A stretch of 37,783 nt of DNA from an uncultured Clostridia bacterium (GTDB lineage: Bacteria; Bacillota; Clostridia; TANB77; CAG-508). The notes beneath the pieces were generated by a model. That model was not told the DNA's origin and ran no database searches. It saw only the letters and a list, made by a program, of their open reading frames with translations. The stretch lies in NCBI GenBank assembly GCA_947599825.1, contig CANQFS010000011.1, forward strand, positions 1 to 37,783. Reading direction: 5' to 3'. Positions 23,963-32,265 of the stretch are shown one piece after another. Position 1 is the stretch's first letter. Every line of letters starts with the position of its first letter. The translations under genes and the position numbers were made by a program.

Positions 23963-24329
23963 AGAAAAAACAAATAAACAGCAAGCATTGTGGAATGCCT
24001 TGCAGGAAAATAATACATTAAGAGAAGTACAAGCCTATATAAAAGAAATCAATACAGTTCGTGGGTTTGAAGCACAACCTGTGCAAGATACGATGCTTCT
24101 TCTAACAGAGGAAATAGGAGAACTTGCCAAAGCGATTCGAAAATCAGCAAGTAATATGTGCATTGATATCAATAAACAATATCATTATGATACCATAGAA
24201 AGTGAAGTAGCAGATTGTTTTTATGTGTTATCTAGTATTTGTAATAAGCTCAATATTGATTTATTCAGTAGTTTAAAAGAAAAGGAAAAAGAAAATATTC
24301 ATAGGGTTTGGAAAAGAAACCAAGAATAA
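23946..24329 (+). CDS. MazG-like nucleotide pyrophosphohydrolase
   Basis: 127 aa. MazG pattern: LREVQAYIKEI, LLLTEEIGELAKAIRK (E-E-x-x-E), ESEVADCFYVLSSICNKLNID (E-x-x-D). It may sanitise the nucleotide pool or degrade (p)ppGpp-like substrates. Its coupling by overlap with a second pyrophosphohydrolase, next to TrmL, suggests a small housekeeping operon. Confidence 0.88.
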   Translation: MIENDEEKTNKQQALWNALQENNTLREVQAYIKEINTVRGFEAQPVQDTMLLLTEEIGELAKAIRKSASNMCIDINKQYHYDTIESEVADCFYVLSSICNKLNIDLFSSLKEKEKENIHRVWKRNQE

Positions 24330-24371
24330 AAATAAATTCATTTTATACATATAAAAGGAGCAATAGAAAAA

Positions 24372-24869
24372 ATGAAAATTAATATTGTAATGGTAGAGCC
24401 AGAAATTCCACAAAATACAGGAAATATTGCAAGAACTTGTGCCGCAACAGGTGGAAAATTGCATTTAGTAGAGCCTTTAGGCTTTGAAATAACAGATAAA
24501 ACTCTAAAAAGAGCAGGGTTAGATTATTGGGACAAACTAGATATTGAAAGACATACTTCTTTAAAAGCATTTTTAGAAAAATACAAACCAGAAGAAAACA
24601 ATATGTATTTTGTAACAACAAAAGGGCAAACTTGCTATTCAGAGGTAAATTATTCTAACATGGAAGAAGTATTTTTATTATTTGGAAAAGAAACAAAAGG
24701 CTTGCCAGAAGATTTGCTTAAAAAATATTTAAACAAAACTATTCGAATTCCTATGAGAGAAACCCTTCGCTCTTTAAATTTATCAAATTCTGTAGCAATT
24801 GTAGTTTATGAGGTATTAAGGCAAAAACAATTTGAAAATTTGGAAGAAACTAGTAAATATTTTATGTAA
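24372..24869 (+). CDS. trmL: tRNA (cytidine(34)-2'-O)-methyltransferase TrmL
   Basis: 165 aa SPOUT methyltransferase with the trefoil knot. Motif 1: EPEIPQNTGNIARTCAATG; motif 2: LLFGKETKGLPEDLL; motif 3: IPMRETLRSLNLSNSVAIVVYE. It methylates the wobble base ribose of tRNA-Leu isoacceptors. AAAGGAGCAATAGAAAA precedes ATG 24372. Confidence 0.94.
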   Translation: MKINIVMVEPEIPQNTGNIARTCAATGGKLHLVEPLGFEITDKTLKRAGLDYWDKLDIERHTSLKAFLEKYKPEENNMYFVTTKGQTCYSEVNYSNMEEVFLLFGKETKGLPEDLLKKYLNKTIRIPMRETLRSLNLSNSVAIVVYEVLRQKQFENLEETSKYFM

Positions 24870-24873
24870 AAGA

Positions 24874-24903
24874 TTGACAAATTACATAAAATAGTAGTAA
24901 AAT
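24874..24903 (+). promoter_or_regulatory. Promoter of the two-OB-fold gene
   Basis: TTGACA (24874-24879), 18 bp, TAAAAT (24898-24903). The leader holds the hairpin AGAGAAGCT-GT-AGCTTCTCT (24923-24942). Confidence 0.6.
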
Positions 24904-24987
24904 AAAAATGTAACCTATTATAAAGAGAAGCTGTAGCTTCTCTAAAAAAATGTCATTACAATTTTACAAACAGGAGGACAAAAGACA

Positions 24988-25608
24988 ATGAAAGAAAAAG
25001 TAATGGAAAACAATCAGGTAATTCTTAAGGGAACAGTGATAACATATCCAACATTGCATCATGAAACAAATGGTAAAAAATTTTACCTCTTTCAGTTGGA
25101 AACAAAGCGGCTAAGTGAAACGGCAGACTTAATACCTGTTATAGTATCAGAAAAGTCTTCGTTCTTTTCCAAAATAAGTATCGATGACAGAATCTGTGTA
25201 ACGGGGCAATATCGCTCATACAATAAACACACGGAAGGAAAAGGAAAACTTATTTTAACAGTTTATGCAAGAGAAATTTCTTTCCTATCGGAAGATGAGA
25301 AAGATGAAAGCCAAGTTATCCTTGAAGGAGTTATTTGCAAAAATGTTATTTATAGGAAAACACCACTTGGCAGAGAAATTGCAGATATTATGCTAGCGGT
25401 AAATCGCTCTTATGGCAAAGTAGATTACATTCCATGTATTGCATGGGGAAGAGATGCATATTTAGCTGCTAATCTTGAAGTTGGTGATAAAATCAATATC
25501 ACTGGCAGAATTCAAAGCAGAGCGTATGAAAAAAAGTTTTCTAATGGAACGAAAAAAACAAGGGTTGCTTACGAAGTGTCTATTAGAGACATAGAATGTG
25601 AACAGTAA
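24988..25608 (+). CDS. Single-stranded-DNA-binding-like protein with two OB folds
   Basis: 206 aa. Two tandem SSB-type modules: VILKGTVITYPTLHHE ... IPVIVSEKS ... DRICVTGQYRSY, and VILEGVICKNVIYRKTPLGREI ... VDYIPCIAWGRDAY ... VGDKINITGRIQSR. The second resembles the SSB/PriB core. It probably binds single-stranded nucleic acid. One in-frame CGG (KRLSETAD) is read straight; a shift there would meet a stop at once. The G/C-richer codons, own promoter and AGGAGG suggest acquisition. It lacks the acidic SSB tail. Confidence 0.75.
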   Translation: MKEKVMENNQVILKGTVITYPTLHHETNGKKFYLFQLETKRLSETADLIPVIVSEKSSFFSKISIDDRICVTGQYRSYNKHTEGKGKLILTVYAREISFLSEDEKDESQVILEGVICKNVIYRKTPLGREIADIMLAVNRSYGKVDYIPCIAWGRDAYLAANLEVGDKINITGRIQSRAYEKKFSNGTKKTRVAYEVSIRDIECEQ

Positions 25609-25618
25609 AATTGTAGTA

Positions 25619-25660
25619 AAAAGCAAAAAGTTCAGAAAATTTCCGAACTTTTTGCTTTTC
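25619..25660 (+). terminator. Terminator of the two-OB-fold gene
   Basis: AAAAGCAAAAAGTTC / GAACTTTTTGCTTTT with 11-nt loop directly after the stop. Confidence 0.85.
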
Positions 25661-25717
25661 TTAGTGCTTTGTGATAGAATAATTTTATTAAATTATAAAA
25701 TGGTAAAAGGGAAAACG

Positions 25718-28111
25718 ATGAAGGAAAATATGGCGAAAGAAAAAATAAAAGAAAAAATAGAACAACCAATAGGGCTAACTTCTAAGCAAGTAGAAGAAAG
25801 AAAAAATAAAAATTTAGTAAATTCAGATACAACACTTCCTACAAAAAGCATCAAACAAATTATAAAAGAAAACTTTATTACCTTATTTAATATATTAAAC
25901 TTATTACTAGCCTTTAGTATTTTTTTAGTAGGCTCTTATAAAAATATGTTCTTTTTATTGGTAGTTATTATAAATACTGCCATTAGCACTGTGCAAGAAA
26001 TTCATTCAAAAAAAATGGTAGATAAATTAGCAGTTCTTGCAAGTGCAAAAGCAAAGGTCATTCGTGATGGAAAAAAACAAGAAATTTCTATTTATGAATT
26101 AGTGGTAGATGACCTTGTAGAATTAGAAACAGGAAATCAAGTAGCAACTGATAGTATAATAGAAGAAGGTTTTGTAGAAGTAGATGAATCTTTTCTAACA
26201 GGAGAAGCAGATGCACTTTATAAACAAAAAGGAGATAGCATTTTTTCTGGAAGCATCATTTTATCTGGAAAATGCCAAGCAAAAGTAGTTCATGTAGGAG
26301 AAGAAAACTATGCAGCAAAAATTTCAAATGGTGCTAAATATGTAAAAAAAGTAAATTCCGAAATGATGCAAACCTTAAAGAAAATAATAAAAATATTAAC
26401 ATTTGCCATTATTCCTATTGGCATACTTCTATTTTGCAACCAATACTTTGTGCTAAACTCTAGTATGCAAGAAGCGGTAGTAAAAACAGTAGCGGCTATG
26501 ATTGGCATGATACCAGAGGGGCTTGTATTATTAACCAGTACAGTATTAGCAGTTAGTGTTATTCGTTTATCTAAAAGAAAAGTTTTAGTACAAGAATTAT
26601 ATTGCATTGAAACTCTGGCAAGAGTAGATACTTTATGCTTAGATAAAACAGGAACATTAACAGAAGGAAAAATGGAAGTAAAAGACTATCTTCCAATAGA
26701 AAATGAAACGGAATTTGAAAACATTGTAGCAAATTTTGCTTTTTCATCAACAGACAGCAATTCTACTATGCTTGCCATAAAAGATAAATTTTCTAAAAGA
26801 AAAGAAATATGGAAAGAAGAAGAAATAATTGCATTTTCATCTAAAACAAAATGGTCAGGCGTTACTTTCAAAGAAAAAGGTAGCTACATTTTAGGAGCAC
26901 CAGAAATTATTTTACAAAAAGAGATAGAAAACTATAAAAATGAAGTAATAGAAAAAGCAAAAGAATTTCGTGTATTAGTTTTGGTACATACCACAGAACC
27001 AATTAATAAAGAAGAAAAAAATTTATCAAAAAATATAGAAGTAGTAGGCTTTTTATATTTAAAAGACAAAGTGCGAAAAGAAGCAAAAGACACCTTAAAA
27101 TATTTTAAAGAGCAGGGAGTAGATATAAAAATTATTTCTGGAGATAACCCAGTTACCGTATCACAAATTGCAAAACAAGTGGAAATGGAAGATTTTGAAA
27201 ATTATATAGATGCAAGTACAATTAAAACAAAAGAAGAACTAAAAAAAGCAGTTTCAAACTATAGCATATTTGGAAGAGTAACACCTTCGCAGAAAAAAGA
27301 AATTATATTAGCATTAAAAGAGCAAGGAAGAAGTGTTGCTATGACAGGCGATGGAGTAAATGACGTACTCGCTTTAAAAGAAGCAGATTGCAGTATTGCC
27401 ATGGCAAATGGAAGTGATGCTACAAAAAATGTAGCACAACTTATATTATTAGATTCAAACTTTGCCTCAATGCCACAAGTTGTACTAGAAGGAAGAAGAA
27501 GCATAAATAACTTAGAAAGAAGTGCATCTCTATTTTTAGTAAAAACTATATATTCTACTATTTTAGCACTACTATTTTTACTATGGCAGAAAGAATATCC
27601 ATTTATGCCAATTCAACTTAGTCTAATTAGTATGGTAACTATAGGAATTCCTTCTTTCTTACTTGCACTAGAGCCAAATAAAGATAGAATATGTGGAAAT
27701 TTCTTAAAAAATATTTTGAAAAAAGCACTTCCAACAGCATTTACAGTTATATGTAGCATTTTTACAATTACAATTGCATATCAGCATAGTAAAATATCAG
27801 AAGAAATATATTCTAGTTTATGCGTCATTGCAGCAGGCTTTTCTGCAATTTTACTATTATTTACATTAGCCAAAGCAAGAAAGTCAGAACACAAAAAATA
27901 TCAATTTTCTCGTTTTCGTCTTAGTTTAGCAATAGCAATGCTTGTTTTATTTGTAGTAGGCTTAACTGTATTTGATTGGTGGTTTTCAATTGCTCCACTT
28001 GCTACAATGCAAACTGAAATTATGCAAGTAATGGTAATGTGTTTGTTTTATTTTATAATAGCAGGAAAGATTTGGGACGCGTCCAAATCTTTCCAAATTT
28101 CAAAAATTTAA
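25718..28111 (+). CDS. Cation-translocating P-type ATPase
   Basis: 797 aa from ATG 25718 (AAAAGGG upstream); the frame opens earlier at 25598 but that part is terminator. Actuator loop FLTGEADAL, membrane motif MIGMIPEGLVLL (PEGL, as in Ca/Mn-type pumps), phosphorylation site DKTGTLTEGK, hinge MTGDGVNDVLALKEADCSIAMA, and about eight to ten transmembrane helices. It is close to CtpE-like calcium/metal exporters; the ion is not certain. It has no in-frame CGG. Its last codons lie inside a perfect inverted repeat (28067-28097). Confidence 0.92.
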   Translation: MKENMAKEKIKEKIEQPIGLTSKQVEERKNKNLVNSDTTLPTKSIKQIIKENFITLFNILNLLLAFSIFLVGSYKNMFFLLVVIINTAISTVQEIHSKKMVDKLAVLASAKAKVIRDGKKQEISIYELVVDDLVELETGNQVATDSIIEEGFVEVDESFLTGEADALYKQKGDSIFSGSIILSGKCQAKVVHVGEENYAAKISNGAKYVKKVNSEMMQTLKKIIKILTFAIIPIGILLFCNQYFVLNSSMQEAVVKTVAAMIGMIPEGLVLLTSTVLAVSVIRLSKRKVLVQELYCIETLARVDTLCLDKTGTLTEGKMEVKDYLPIENETEFENIVANFAFSSTDSNSTMLAIKDKFSKRKEIWKEEEIIAFSSKTKWSGVTFKEKGSYILGAPEIILQKEIENYKNEVIEKAKEFRVLVLVHTTEPINKEEKNLSKNIEVVGFLYLKDKVRKEAKDTLKYFKEQGVDIKIISGDNPVTVSQIAKQVEMEDFENYIDASTIKTKEELKKAVSNYSIFGRVTPSQKKEIILALKEQGRSVAMTGDGVNDVLALKEADCSIAMANGSDATKNVAQLILLDSNFASMPQVVLEGRRSINNLERSASLFLVKTIYSTILALLFLLWQKEYPFMPIQLSLISMVTIGIPSFLLALEPNKDRICGNFLKNILKKALPTAFTVICSIFTITIAYQHSKISEEIYSSLCVIAAGFSAILLLFTLAKARKSEHKKYQFSRFRLSLAIAMLVLFVVGLTVFDWWFSIAPLATMQTEIMQVMVMCLFYFIIAGKIWDASKSFQISKI
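28067..28097. repeat. 12-bp-arm palindrome across the ATPase 3' end
   Basis: GGAAAGATTTGG-GACGCGT-CCAAATCTTTCC. The centre is GC-rich unlike the surroundings, and there is no T-run. It marks the point where the ATPase ends and a startless reading frame begins. Confidence 0.7.
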
Positions 28112-28112
28112 G

Positions 28113-28301
28113 AATAAAAAAAATGAACAAAAAGATTTTAAAGTTAGTTTAGATGTAAAAGATGATCAAAAAATAAGAATTTTGCAAAAACAATATGAAG
28201 AAGGCACTGTTTTAGAAGAAGACTTAACACCTTTTCAAGTAATGGATTTAATAGAATTATATAAAGAGCAAATTCAACATTTATCTAAAAAACATTGGTA
28301 A
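28113..28301 (+). pseudogene. Startless coding remnant, ~60 aa
   Basis: The frame ending at TAA 28299 encodes a convincing acidic helical protein C-terminus (DFKVSLDVKDDQKIRILQ, YEEGTVLEEDLTPFQVMDLI, LYKEQIQHLSKKHW). Going upstream the frame is open to TAG 28059 but contains no ATG or GTG; the first TTG is internal. The N-terminal part appears lost at the 28067-28097 palindrome, or translation depends on something not visible. Similar short proteins occur in Clostridia, but I cannot name the family. Confidence 0.5.
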
Positions 28302-28417
28302 TACTATCACAATGTATTGAAAAATTTAATATAATATGATATAATAAAGAAATCGAATGCTAAAAAGCATATAGCAACAAAAACTTCAAAAAATAATTAT
28401 TTTAAGGAGGGTAAAAT

Positions 28418-29230
28418 ATGAATATTATAAAAACATGCAAGGAAAAAATTTTTCGGAGGAAAAAAATAAAAAATGGTTTCTTTGAAAAAATCATTTTCCA
28501 ACAAAAAGATGAAAAACTTCAAAATTCAATTCTTACATGGATCTATCAATTGCAAGAAGGCGGCATTTGCATTAGTAAATTTTCAAATTTATGGAAAGGG
28601 TTTGATGATATTGCATTTCCTATTTCAGTAGAACAATGGTATTGTGGAGTACTATACATAGAAATAGATATGAAAGATAGTAAAGGCATTGACTGGAATA
28701 TGATAATAGACAGGTGGAGTATGTCAAAATATGAAATAGGAAGGGAAACACAAGAATTTTCCATATATCAGAAATATGAGGCAACAAAAAACGAAAATAT
28801 TGTAATAGGAAAGCAAATAATACCTAAAAATGTAGATAAGGAGAATAATTTTGAAATTTGCTTTAAGTATGATAGGCAAATAGAAGCAACTATGCAAAAA
28901 GGTAAGAAAGAGCTTAAAATAATTTATAACAAAAATGAGTACGAAGAACTTATTTTCAAATACCTTATAAAGCAGACAAGTGTAGAATTAACAAATGATG
29001 TTTTTCAAAATTTTGTGAATTTAGTGCAAAAACTGAAAGAAAGTGGAGAAAAAGAGCCATATTCTATTGCAATATCCATAAAAAATGATGAAATTATAAT
29101 GTCTGAAGTTAATATGAAAAATGGCACTGTAACGGAATATTCATTTACAAAAATAGCAAATGGTAATATGAGAGGTTTTTGCAAAATGTATTTTGAAAAA
29201 GAAATGGAAGATTTTCTTAATTGCAAATAA
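28418..29230 (+). CDS. Hypothetical protein, 270 aa
   Basis: Strong AAGGAGGG before ATG 28418. It is soluble, Lys/Glu/Ile-rich, with no recognised domain; N-terminal KIFRRKKIKNGFFEKI is basic, then aromatic strands (GGICISKFSNLWKGFDDIAF, EQWYCGVLYIEIDM) and a helical middle. One in-frame CGG (IFRRKK) is read straight; +1 reading hits TAA five codons on. It is probably an acquired accessory gene. A terminator follows. Confidence 0.6.
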   Translation: MNIIKTCKEKIFRRKKIKNGFFEKIIFQQKDEKLQNSILTWIYQLQEGGICISKFSNLWKGFDDIAFPISVEQWYCGVLYIEIDMKDSKGIDWNMIIDRWSMSKYEIGRETQEFSIYQKYEATKNENIVIGKQIIPKNVDKENNFEICFKYDRQIEATMQKGKKELKIIYNKNEYEELIFKYLIKQTSVELTNDVFQNFVNLVQKLKESGEKEPYSIAISIKNDEIIMSEVNMKNGTVTEYSFTKIANGNMRGFCKMYFEKEMEDFLNCK

Positions 29231-29275
29231 TAAAATAACAGGTATCTTAAAATTAAGGTACCTGTTATTTTATTA
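29229..29275. terminator. Bidirectional terminator
   Basis: AAATAACAGGTA-TCTTAAAATTAAGG-TACCTGTTATTT between the convergent stops at 29230 and 29280. Confidence 0.85.
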
Positions 29276-29279
29276 TTTA

Positions 29280-29825
29280 CTATTGCTTTTTTGTTAAAAT
29301 TTTTAAAATATTAGGGTAAATTTCATTTGCATGGTTTTGCCAATTATATACAATTTCCTTTGCTTGTTCTTTAGAACCAACGAAAGTTTTTACCTCGAAA
29401 ATAGTTTCATTATGTTCTACAATTTTGCAAGAAATATCAAAATAATTTTCACTACGAGGTGTATATTCAGCTACAATAGAATGATCATTCTCAAAGTTTT
29501 CTAATTCCTTTTTAAAACTATTATCTACCTTTAATTTAATAATACCAGGAACAATATTTTTAGTAAGTTCTAGAGTTTCCTTTCCACTACTTGTCATTTC
29601 GTAAAAACTATGTCCATCTTTTTCAAATTGAGAAATGTAACCATTTTCTAATAAATCCAACAAAAATTGTTGAAAATAGAAATAGTTCATATCTGTAATA
29701 GTAAGCACTAAACTAAGCAAAGCATGATTAGAAATAGGCTTTGCCACTTTACTTAAAATATATAAAATTAATACTTTATTCTCTGCTAAAGTCTCATCAT
29801 CAGAAGTTAATTTCAAAAGTCTCAC
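29280..29825 (-). CDS. DUF4364 family winged-helix protein
   Basis: 181 aa. The opening KVLILYILSKVAKPISNHALLSLVLTITDMNYFYFQQFLLDLLENGYI is typical of the DUF4364 family, a predicted winged-helix DNA-binding fold, followed by YEMTSSGKETLELTKNIVPG and a beta-rich ligand-like domain. It is widespread in Clostridia; the regulon is unknown. Shine-Dalgarno AGAGGAGTGAG overlaps the start region. Confidence 0.85.
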   Translation of the reverse strand: MRLLKLTSDDETLAENKVLILYILSKVAKPISNHALLSLVLTITDMNYFYFQQFLLDLLENGYISQFEKDGHSFYEMTSSGKETLELTKNIVPGIIKLKVDNSFKKELENFENDHSIVAEYTPRSENYFDISCKIVEHNETIFEVKTFVGSKEQAKEIVYNWQNHANEIYPNILKILTKKQ

Positions 29826-29959
29826 TCCTCTAAAAATAAATAATATTTAGTATTTTTATTTGTAATTGTTTATTATTATATCATGTTTTTTCAAAAAAAA
29901 CTATTTTTTTGAATATTTTCATGATATAATATAAAAAGAAAAAGAAAAAAGGGGAGAAT

Positions 29960-30590
29960 ATGTCAAATTTATATGAAATATTAGAGGTTAGTGAAAAGGC
30001 CTCGAAAGAAGTAATTGAAAAAGCATATCGAGTTTTAGCAAAGAAATATCACCCAGATTTACAAGATGAAGCGCAAAAACAAGAAGCAGAAAGAAAAATG
30101 AAGCAAATTAATGAAGCTTATGATATTTTAAGTAATGAAGAAAAAAGAAAACAATATGATATGGAATTAGAAGAAAAAAGAAAACAATATGATGCGGAAC
30201 TAGAACAAAAAAGAATGGCAAAACAAGAAAAAGAAAATACGAATGTGCAAGAATATGATAATGCAGTATATGAACAGTCACAAAGAGAATATCAACAAAA
30301 AAGACAAGAAATTCAAAATGAAATTAATAAGGCATATAATGATGCATATTATAATTATTTAAGAAGACTTCGGATTTAAAATAAAAGAACCTTGGACTCT
30401 AAAGAGAGTGTTAGACTTATTAAAAGTACTTGCTATTTTTGTTATTATTATTGCAATTATATGGGTTTTCCCACCAACACACCGATTAATAGTACAGTTT
30501 TACGAAGAAAATACTATTATAAAAACAATTGTAGATATTTTTGGAAATGTATTAAAAGGAATTTGGAACGCAATAGTGCAATTATTATAA
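29960..30590 (+). CDS. Membrane-anchored J-domain protein, CGG +1 shift
   Basis: Residues 1-65 are a J domain ([21 protein letters not shown], the HPD motif in [23 protein letters not shown]), so it should stimulate an Hsp70 ATPase. A charged coiled coil follows, with the near-repeat [11 protein letters not shown] / [11 protein letters not shown]. The zero frame ends LRRLRI* at 30379. Reading +1 at CGG 30371 continues [18 protein letters not shown] into a hydrophobic helix ([15 protein letters not shown]) and ends [13 protein letters not shown]-like at 30590, total 209 aa. The added segment anchors the chaperone in the membrane. Both a soluble and a membrane form are possible if the shift is partial. 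Confidence 0.75.
30371..30373 (+). other. CGG +1 recoding site 9 (J-domain protein)
   Basis: CTT-CGG-ATT-TAA in the zero frame; CTT-(C)-GGA-TTT-AAA joins directly to a 72-codon membrane segment that otherwise has only a late ATG without a ribosome-binding site. Confidence 0.7.
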
Positions 30591-30638
30591 AATTTTTTGT
30601 TTGAGTAAAAATTACAATATAAAAAACAAAATAAAAAG

Positions 30639-30679
30639 AAAAAACCAAAGCTTAAATTATCAAGTACTTTGGTTTTTTC
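30639..30679 (+). terminator. Terminator of the J-domain gene
   Basis: AAAAAACCAAAG / CTTTGGTTTTTT hairpin with 16-nt loop. Confidence 0.85.
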
Positions 30680-30697
30680 TTAGCCTGCCAATGTATT

Positions 30698-30874
30698 TCA
30701 ATTGGTAGGAGAAGCAAGGCTAGTAATGCAGGAATTGATGGGTTCACCCTTAAAATAAAGGATACCTTCAAAATGGCGTTTTTCCTCTTTAGTTGCATAT
30801 AATTTTACATATTGAGGACCATTTCTTCCTACAAAACTCCGAGCTTCTTGGATAGTTGCCATATCCTGCTGCAT
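30698..30874 (-). CDS. Small hypothetical protein, 58 aa
   Basis: AAGGAGG is 9 bases before ATG 30874. The sequence (MQQDMATIQEARSFVGRNG, YVKLYATKEEKRHFEGILYF) looks like a real small protein, unrecognised. In-frame CGG at codon 12 (EARSF) is read straight; +1 reading would stop three codons later. Codon use (CCC, TCC, TGC, CGC) differs from host genes, so it is likely acquired. Confidence 0.5.
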   Translation of the reverse strand: MQQDMATIQEARSFVGRNGPQYVKLYATKEEKRHFEGILYFKGEPINSCITSLASPTN

Positions 30875-30987
30875 CGGGTTATACCTCCTTATATAAGATA
30901 GAACACATTATAGCATAAATTCCATTAAATGTAAAGAGTTTACAGAAACAAAATATCGTCAAAATCGTGTAAAATAAGACAAAAAAA

Positions 30988-31028
30988 CAAAAAACGTACT
31001 TATTTTTGACAATAAATACGTTTTTTTT
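30988..31028 (-). terminator. Terminator of rpsT
   Basis: AAAACGTACTTATT / AATAAATACGTTTT hairpin with A- and T-runs, ~30 bp past the S20 stop. Confidence 0.75.
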
Positions 31029-31058
31029 CTATAAAAAACTGTGCACAATTTTTTATAT

Positions 31059-31325
31059 TTATGCTTTCATAGCATTTAATTTTTTAGCCATATTAGACTT
31101 TTTTCTAGCTGCTGTGTTTTTTACAATAACACCTTTTGTGCAAGCTTGATCTACTTTTTTAGTAGCATTAGAAAATAAAGTAGTAGCTTCTTCTACATTT
31201 CCTTCTGCAACAGCTTGCTCAAATTTTTTAACAGCAGTTTTATAAGCTGATTTTACCATATTATTTTGTAATGTTTTCTTTTTAATAACATCTACACGTT
31301 TTATAGCTGATTTAATATTTGGCAT
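31059..31325 (-). CDS. rpsT: 30S ribosomal protein S20
   Basis: 88 aa, normal length. MPNIKSAIKRVDVIKKKTLQNN, then the helical bundle LFSNATKKVDQACTKGVIVKNTAARKKSNMAKKLN. It binds 16S rRNA early in 30S assembly. GGGAGGTG precedes the start. Monocistronic, as usual for rpsT. Confidence 0.97.
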   Translation of the reverse strand: MPNIKSAIKRVDVIKKKTLQNNMVKSAYKTAVKKFEQAVAEGNVEEATTLFSNATKKVDQACTKGVIVKNTAARKKSNMAKKLNAMKA

Positions 31326-31566
31326 TTATTTTGCACCTCCCTCATATATAGCAAATAAAATTTTATCATAAAAATAAAGTTTTGGCAAGAGAAATAGAAG
31401 AAAAGTTACCAAAAATTTGTAAAAATGTAAAAAAAGTTTATAACAAAAGTAAAAAATATAAATAAATTTAGGAAAAATTAGGAAAATGTTTGAAAAAATA
31501 AAAGAAACAATGTATAATAAAAGTACATTAGAAAACAAAAGAACAAAAATGAAAGGAGCGATTTTT

Positions 31567-32103
31567 ATGAACATAAAAATTACAGGAAAAGATTTAGAAG
31601 CAACAGAGGCAATTAAAGACTATATCGAAAGAAAATTAGAAAGATTAGTAAAATATTTTGGAGAGGAGTTTGATGTTTTAGCAACAATTAAAACAGAAGG
31701 CAAAGAACAAGTAGCAGAATTACATGTAACAGCAAATTCAGAAACATTTAGAGCAGTAACTGCACATAGAGACTTATATGCTTCAATAGATAAAGATATC
31801 GACATATTAGAAGGTCAAATTCGTAAAATGAAAACAAAAAAAGACAAACAAAACATGACAGAATCTATTCGTATGAAAGAAGCAGTTTCAGAAAATGGTG
31901 CAGAGCATGAAATTGAAAATGAAATTATAAAAACAATTTACTATGAAATAAAACCAATGGCACCAGAAGATGCAAAATTAGAATTACAAGACAAACCAAA
32001 AAATAATTTCTTAGTATTTATTAATATTGAAACACAAAAAGTAAATGTAATTTATCGCTTAAAAGACGGTAAAAACTATGGTTTAGTAGAACCAGAAGCA
32101 TAA
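31567..32103 (+). CDS. hpf: Ribosome hibernation promoting factor, long form
   Basis: 178 aa from ATG 31567 (AAAGGAG upstream); the frame is open to 31486 but that part is not family-like. The N-terminal domain (MNIKITGKDLEATEAIKDYIERKLERL) binds the 30S decoding centre; the C-terminal dimerisation domain (YEIKPMAPEDAKLELQ, FLVFINIETQKVNVIYRLKDGKNYGLVEP) drives 100S ribosome formation in stationary phase. Confidence 0.96.
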   Translation: MNIKITGKDLEATEAIKDYIERKLERLVKYFGEEFDVLATIKTEGKEQVAELHVTANSETFRAVTAHRDLYASIDKDIDILEGQIRKMKTKKDKQNMTESIRMKEAVSENGAEHEIENEIIKTIYYEIKPMAPEDAKLELQDKPKNNFLVFINIETQKVNVIYRLKDGKNYGLVEPEA

Positions 32104-32200
32104 GAAATTGTTTTTTAGGACTTAAGGAAAAACAGTTCATTTTTGAAAATTGACTAAAAGTAGATTAAAAATTAAAGCAAAAATAAATACTTATAAAAAA

Positions 32201-32240
32201 TTAAAATTTGCTTAGCAATTTATTGCTTAGCAAATTTTAA
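32201..32240 (+). terminator. Terminator of hpf
   Basis: TTAAAATTTGCTTAGCAA / TTGCTTAGCAAATTTTAA hairpin with one mismatch pair. Confidence 0.75.
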
Positions 32241-32265
32241 TTTTGTTTTTTTTAACAATTTAAAC

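Noticed and set aside
937-30373. Explaining the nine frame breaks as random sequencing or assembly errors
   Set aside because: Random indels in this AT-rich DNA should fall mostly in A/T homopolymers. All nine are a single C before GGN at a codon boundary, and many out-of-frame CGG strings (such as GAC-GGA) are undisturbed. Reads are still needed to exclude a systematic artefact.
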